Below, one piece after another: positions 60,127 to 64,000 of a stretch of DNA of 64,000 nt. Position numbers and translations under genes: made by a program. This DNA is from Terrimesophilobacter bigeumensis. Its GTDB lineage: Bacteria; Actinomycetota; Actinomycetes; Actinomycetales; Microbacteriaceae. The notes beneath the pieces were generated by a model. The model did not search any database. It was given only the letters and a program-made list of their open reading frames with translations, and was not told the DNA's origin. Position 1 is the stretch's first letter. Every line of letters starts with the position of its first letter. The DNA is taken from contig NZ_BAABAE010000003.1 in NCBI RefSeq assembly GCF_039537265.1, positions 124,001 through 188,000 on the forward strand, written 5' to 3'.

Positions 60127-62913
60127 GTGCCCGGCACGAAGAAACTGGTCATCGTCGAGTCGCCGGCGAAGGCCAAGACCATCGCCCAGTATCTTGGCGA
60201 CGGCTACGAGGTGCAGGCCTCGGTCGGTCACATCCGCGACCTCATCGAGCCGAAGAACCTCCCGCCCGAGCTCAAGAAGGGTTCTCTCGGCAAGTTCTCG
60301 GTCGACGTGGAGAACGGGTTCGAGCCGTACTACGTCGTCTCCGACCAGAAGCGCAAGACCGTCGCCGACCTCAAGCGCGCCCTCAAGGACGCCGACGAGC
60401 TCTACCTCGCGACAGATGAGGACCGCGAGGGCGAGGCGATCGCCTGGCACCTGCTGCAGGTGCTGAACCCCAAGGTCCCGGTGAAGCGCATGGTCTTCCA
60501 CGAGATCACGAAGGACGCCATCGAGCACGCCCGCGACAACACCCGTGACATCGACACGGCGCTCGTCGACGCGCAGGAGACGCGGCGCATCCTCGACCGG
60601 CTCTACGGCTACGAGGTCTCGCCGGTGCTCTGGCGCAAGGTCGGGCCCGGCCTCTCCGCCGGCCGCGTGCAGTCCGCAGCGACGAGGCTCGTGGTGGATC
60701 GCGAACGCGAGCGACTCGCCTTCGTGAGCGCCGCCTACTGGGACCTGCTCGCGCAGCTCGCGCCGCAGGCCTCGAGCGACTCCTTCGAGTCGCGACTCGT
60801 CCGCCTCGATGGCGGGCGCATCGCCACCGGCCGCGACTTCGACGACCTCGGCACGCTCAAGGTCGGCGCCGTCTCCCTCGACGAGGCCGCAGCGGAGGCG
60901 CTCGCCTCTGCGCTGCGCGAAGACTCGACGACGTTCACGGTCAGCTCGGTCGAGTCGAAGCCGTACACCCGTCGCCCAGCGGCGCCATTCACGACCTCGA
61001 CCATGCAGCAGGAGGCCGCGCGCAAGCTGCGGTTCTCCGCCCGCCAGACCATGAGCGTCGCCCAGGGCCTCTACGAGAACGGCTACATCACCTATATGCG
61101 TACCGACTCGCCTGCGCTTTCGCAGCAGGCGATCACCGCGGCCCGCACCCAGGCCAGCGCGCTCTACGGCGCCGACAGCATCCCGGAGAAGCCGCGTGTG
61201 TATGCCGGGAAGTCCAAGAACGCGCAGGAAGCGCACGAGGCGATCCGCCCATCCGGCGACACGTTCCGCACGCCCGGCCAGCTCGAGGGCACCCTGCGCG
61301 GCAACGACTGGAAACTCTACGACCTCATCTGGAAGCGCACCGTGGCCTCCCAGATGGCGGATGCCAAGGGCTCGACCGCGACCGTCACGATCGCCGGAAA
61401 GACGACGGATGCCCTGGCCGAGTTCGTGGCGAGCGGCACGGTCATCACCTTCCGCGGCTTCCTCGCCGCCTACGAGGAGGGACACGACGAGGAGCGCAAC
61501 GAGTCGGCGGAACCCGCCGAGGCGAAGCTCCCCGCCCTCGCCGAGGGCCAGGTGCTCGAGCTGCGCGAGGTGGAGGCGAAAGGTCACGAGACCTCACCGC
61601 CGCCGCGCTACACCGAGGCGAGCCTCATCAAGACGCTCGAAGAGCTCGGCATCGGCCGCCCATCCACCTTCACCTCGATCATCTCGACGATCATCGACCG
61701 CGGCTATGTGACGCCCCGCGGCACCGCACTCGTTCCGAGCTGGATCGCGTTCTCCGTCGTGCGTCTGCTCGAGGACTACTTCACCGAGCTCGTGCAGTAC
61801 GACTTCACCGCCGGCATGGAGAACGATCTCGACCGCATCGCGGACGGTAGTGAGAAGAGGGTCGACTGGCTCAACAGCTTTTACTTCGGCGGCCCCGACT
61901 ACAAGGGCCTCCGCAACGTCATCGACAACCTCGGGGAGATCGACGCGAAGACGATCAACTCGATCCCGCTCGACGACCTGGTGACCCTGCGCATCGGCAA
62001 GTACGGCCCCTACCTCGAGGTCATCGACCCGGATGCCGCCCCCGACGCCAAACCGCGCCGCGTCAACATCCCGGATGAGCTGGCTCCCGACGAGCTCACG
62101 CTGGCGAAGGCCCACGAGCTCATCGATGCGCCCGTCGTCGTGGACCGGGTGATCGGCATCAACCCGGAGAACGGCAAGGAGATCGTCGCGAAGAACGGTC
62201 GCTACGGTCCATACGTGACCGAGCTCGAGCCGGAGCCGCCCGCTTCTCCGGTCGAGCCGCCCGCTTCTCCGGTCGAGCCCGTCGAGACCGTCGACCCGCT
62301 CACAGGCGAGGTCACCGAAAAGCCTAAAAAGAAACCGGCCAAGAAGAAGTCGACCGCGCCCAAGCCGCGCACCGCATCCCTCTTCGCCTCGATGGATCTC
62401 GCCACGATCGACCTCGAGACCGCCCTTCGCCTGCTGAACCTGCCGCGCGTCGTCGGGCAGGACCCGGAGACCGGTGAGGACATCACCGCACAGAACGGCA
62501 AGTTCGGCCCCTACCTCAAGAAGGGCACCGACTCCCGCTCGCTCACGACCGAGGAGCAGATCTTCGACCTCGACCTCCAGGGCGCACTCGAGATCTTCGC
62601 CCAGCCGAAGTACGGCGCACGCCGCCCGTCGAGCGCACTCAAGGAGTTCGATGCGGATCCGGAGAGCGGCAAGCCCATCAAGGTCAAGGACGGCCGGTTC
62701 GGCCCCTACGTGACCGACGGCGTGACCAACGCGACGATCCCGCGCGGCGAAACCGTCGAGGACATCGACTTCGAGCGGGCTGTTCAGCTGCTCGCCGACA
62801 AGCGGGCGAAGGGTCCTGCGAAGCCGAAGGCCAAGAAGCCGGCCGCCAGGAAATCTGCGGCGAAGAAGCCGGCAGCCAAGAAGCCGGCCGCCAAGAAGCC
62901 GGCCGCGAAGTAG
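60127..62913 (+). CDS. topA: DNA topoisomerase I
   Basis: 928 aa type IA enzyme. The Toprim domain (VIVESPAKAKTIAQYL ... ATDEDREGEAIAWHL) and active-site Tyr323 in YITYMRTDS are present. C-terminal repeats replace zinc fingers (KYGPYLEVI, RYGPYVTEL, KFGPYLKKG, RFGPYVTDG), then a Lys-rich tail of KKPAA units, as in other actinobacterial TopA. Relaxes negative supercoils. A GTCGAG-type repeat encodes PASPVEPPASPVEP in the linker at about residue 706. GTG 60127 has AAGGAG upstream. Confidence 0.97.
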   Translation: MPGTKKLVIVESPAKAKTIAQYLGDGYEVQASVGHIRDLIEPKNLPPELKKGSLGKFSVDVENGFEPYYVVSDQKRKTVADLKRALKDADELYLATDEDREGEAIAWHLLQVLNPKVPVKRMVFHEITKDAIEHARDNTRDIDTALVDAQETRRILDRLYGYEVSPVLWRKVGPGLSAGRVQSAATRLVVDRERERLAFVSAAYWDLLAQLAPQASSDSFESRLVRLDGGRIATGRDFDDLGTLKVGAVSLDEAAAEALASALREDSTTFTVSSVESKPYTRRPAAPFTTSTMQQEAARKLRFSARQTMSVAQGLYENGYITYMRTDSPALSQQAITAARTQASALYGADSIPEKPRVYAGKSKNAQEAHEAIRPSGDTFRTPGQLEGTLRGNDWKLYDLIWKRTVASQMADAKGSTATVTIAGKTTDALAEFVASGTVITFRGFLAAYEEGHDEERNESAEPAEAKLPALAEGQVLELREVEAKGHETSPPPRYTEASLIKTLEELGIGRPSTFTSIISTIIDRGYVTPRGTALVPSWIAFSVVRLLEDYFTELVQYDFTAGMENDLDRIADGSEKRVDWLNSFYFGGPDYKGLRNVIDNLGEIDAKTINSIPLDDLVTLRIGKYGPYLEVIDPDAAPDAKPRRVNIPDELAPDELTLAKAHELIDAPVVVDRVIGINPENGKEIVAKNGRYGPYVTELEPEPPASPVEPPASPVEPVETVDPLTGEVTEKPKKKPAKKKSTAPKPRTASLFASMDLATIDLETALRLLNLPRVVGQDPETGEDITAQNGKFGPYLKKGTDSRSLTTEEQIFDLDLQGALEIFAQPKYGARRPSSALKEFDADPESGKPIKVKDGRFGPYVTDGVTNATIPRGETVEDIDFERAVQLLADKRAKGPAKPKAKKPAARKSAAKKPAAKKPAAKKPAAK
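62238..62290 (+). repeat. GTCGAG-type repeat inside topA
   Basis: CCCGCTTCTCCGGTCGAGCC occurs twice in tandem, ending GTCGAGCCCGTCGAGACC. It is nearly identical to the dnaX and pdhC copies and in the same reading phase (PVEP). Confidence 0.8.
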
Positions 62914-62918
62914 CAGCG

Positions 62919-63536
62919 ATGCGCGGGCTCTTCATCACCTTCGAGGGGGGCGACGGCTCCGGAAAGTCGACGCAGTCGGCCCTGCTCGTCGAGTGGCTCG
63001 AGCAGCAGGGCCGCACGGTCGTCACGACGAGGGAGCCGGGCGGCACAGAGCTCGGCGAGGAACTGCGCGAGATCGTCCTGCACAGCCGCGGCCACATCAC
63101 GCCGAAGTCGGAGGCGCTCATCTATGCGGCCGACCGCGCCCACCACATCGCGACGAAGGTGCGGCCGGCGATCGACTGCGGCGACATCGTCGTGCAGGAC
63201 CGCTACCTCGACTCCTCCGTCGCCTACCAGGGCGTCGCGCGGGGGCTCGGCGCGAAGGAGGTCCGGGACGTCTCGCTGTGGGCGACCGACGGGCTCCTTC
63301 CCGACCTCACGATCCTGCTCGACCTCGACGAGTCCGTCGGACGGGACCGGATGTCGTCCCGCACGAAGTACGACCGGCTCGAAGCGGAGGAGCGCGAGTT
63401 CCATGCCACCGTCCGCGCCGCCTACCTCGACCTCGCTGCCGCCGAGCCGGGAAGGTTCCTCGTGATCGACGCCACGGAGGAGGTCCCGGAGATCGCGGCG
63501 AACATCCGGGACCGTGTCGCAGCACTTCTCGGCTGA
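62919..63536 (+). CDS. tmk: Thymidylate kinase
   Basis: 205 aa. P-loop FEGGDGSGKSTQSALLVEWL, the TREPGGTELGEELR region, and DRYLDSSVAYQGVARGLG. Phosphorylates dTMP to dTDP. ATG 62919 lies 5 bases after the topA stop codon, so the two are co-transcribed. It complements thymidine kinase at 31215-31892. Confidence 0.96.
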   Translation: MRGLFITFEGGDGSGKSTQSALLVEWLEQQGRTVVTTREPGGTELGEELREIVLHSRGHITPKSEALIYAADRAHHIATKVRPAIDCGDIVVQDRYLDSSVAYQGVARGLGAKEVRDVSLWATDGLLPDLTILLDLDESVGRDRMSSRTKYDRLEAEEREFHATVRAAYLDLAAAEPGRFLVIDATEEVPEIAANIRDRVAALLG

Positions 63537-63543
63537 GACTCCC

Positions 63544-63549
63544 TATGCT
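63544..63549 (+). promoter_or_regulatory. -10 hexamer of leaderless holB promoter
   Basis: TATGCT ending 8 bases before ATG 63557. Confidence 0.45.
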
Positions 63550-63556
63550 TGCGCGT

Positions 63557-64000
63557 ATGTCACTGTGGGATGAGCTGACCGGCCAGCCCGAGGCCATCGC
63601 CGTCTTCCGCGCGGCGGCATCCGGCGTCACGCAGGCCGACGCGCCCCAGGCCGACTCGATGACGCACTCCTGGCTCATCACCGGGCCGCCCGGATCCGGG
63701 CGCTCGAACCTCGCCTACGCCTTCGCCGCGGCGCTCCTCAGCCCTGGGAACCCGGAGGGGGACGAGGCGACCAGGCGCCAGGTGGAGGCGCGAACGCATC
63801 CGGATCTGGGCGTGCTCAGCACCGAGCGGGTCATCATCTCGATCGACGAGGTGCGTGCGCTCGTGACGAGTTCGCAGTTCTCGCCGTCGGTGGGCCGCTA
63901 CCGCGTCATGATCATCGAGGACGCCGACCGGATGACCGAGCGCACTTCCAACGTGCTGCTCAAGGCACTCGAGGAGCCCCCGCCGCGCACCGTCTGGATC
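63557..64000 (+). CDS. holB: DNA polymerase III subunit delta' (3' end outside window)
   Basis: The first 148 codons are visible. SLWDELTGQPEAIAVFRAAA, a P-loop-like ITGPPGSGRSNLAYAFAAAL, then the clamp-loader signature VIISIDEVRALV, MIIEDADRMTERTSNVLLKA and LEEPPPRTVWI. Works with DnaX in loading the beta clamp. It follows tmk, as in many bacteria. Confidence 0.93.
   Translation, partial: MSLWDELTGQPEAIAVFRAAASGVTQADAPQADSMTHSWLITGPPGSGRSNLAYAFAAALLSPGNPEGDEATRRQVEARTHPDLGVLSTERVIISIDEVRALVTSSQFSPSVGRYRVMIIEDADRMTERTSNVLLKALEEPPPRTVWI

Noticed and set aside
59464..61587. 707-codon minus-strand frame opposite the TadE genes and topA
   Set aside because: Crosses the boundary of three plus-strand genes and has shadow composition.

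Overview
The window is high-GC, gene-dense actinobacterial chromosome, most likely Micrococcales and probably Microbacteriaceae. Supporting signs are the actinobacterial-type SRP RNA, the Tad-like cluster with a DUF4244 pilin beside topA-tmk-holB, many leaderless -10-to-start arrangements, and arginine/alanine-rich coding with long shadow frames.

Host part, left (1-26319). A metal P-type ATPase, a Crp/Fnr regulator and a small HMA metal-binding protein lie beside a membrane cytochrome b/molybdopterin oxidoreductase. Two identical FNR-like boxes (TTGAC-N4-GTCAA) sit about 70 bases before these units. Molybdenum-cofactor genes (moaA, moaD, moaE, a MoeB-rhodanese fusion, mobA, a DUF6457 protein) surround a glutaryl-CoA dehydrogenase gene. 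Central carbon genes follow: aconitase, pyruvate dehydrogenase E1a/E1b/E2, pta-ackA. Then come dnaX-recR and lysC-asd, with the SRP RNA before pta.

Host part, middle (26320-44624). mqo; a three-gene sensor set (histidine kinase, kinase-like membrane protein without catalytic boxes, response regulator); thymidine kinase; a quinone-oxidoreductase/TetR divergent pair with three regularly spaced operator half-sites; tRNA-Pro(CGG); a metallophosphoesterase and a bifunctional PBP with PASTA domains; RidA; acetyl-CoA synthetase; LtrA; and the start of a Tad-type pilus cluster (ATPase with an apparent frameshift, TadB/C-like protein).

Mobile element (about 44714-59246, 14.5 kb). It splits the DUF4244 Flp-pilin-like gene. 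Joining the two host halves at a shared ACGAT restores one 64-codon reading frame, so the insertion and its att sites can be defined to a few bases. The element carries a large serine integrase, a primase-polymerase/SF3 helicase with a hairpin-rich region upstream, an apparent restriction-modification pair whose promoters share TGACGTC operators, a SinR/Cas2-like protein, an XRE regulator/possible nuclease pair with a 16-bp palindrome, a DUF3800 protein and many small proteins. No capsid, tail, portal, large terminase or FtsK-like transfer gene is visible, so it looks like a satellite or integrative mobilisable element carrying defence-type cargo. The integrase reading frame runs across the attachment site, so its C-terminus should differ between integrated (761 aa) and excised (predicted 596 aa) forms.

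Host part, right (59247-64000). The rest of the pilin gene, two TadE-like proteins, topA, tmk and the start of holB. A GTCGAG-rich repeat is embedded in the linkers of three unrelated proteins here (PdhC, DnaX, TopA).
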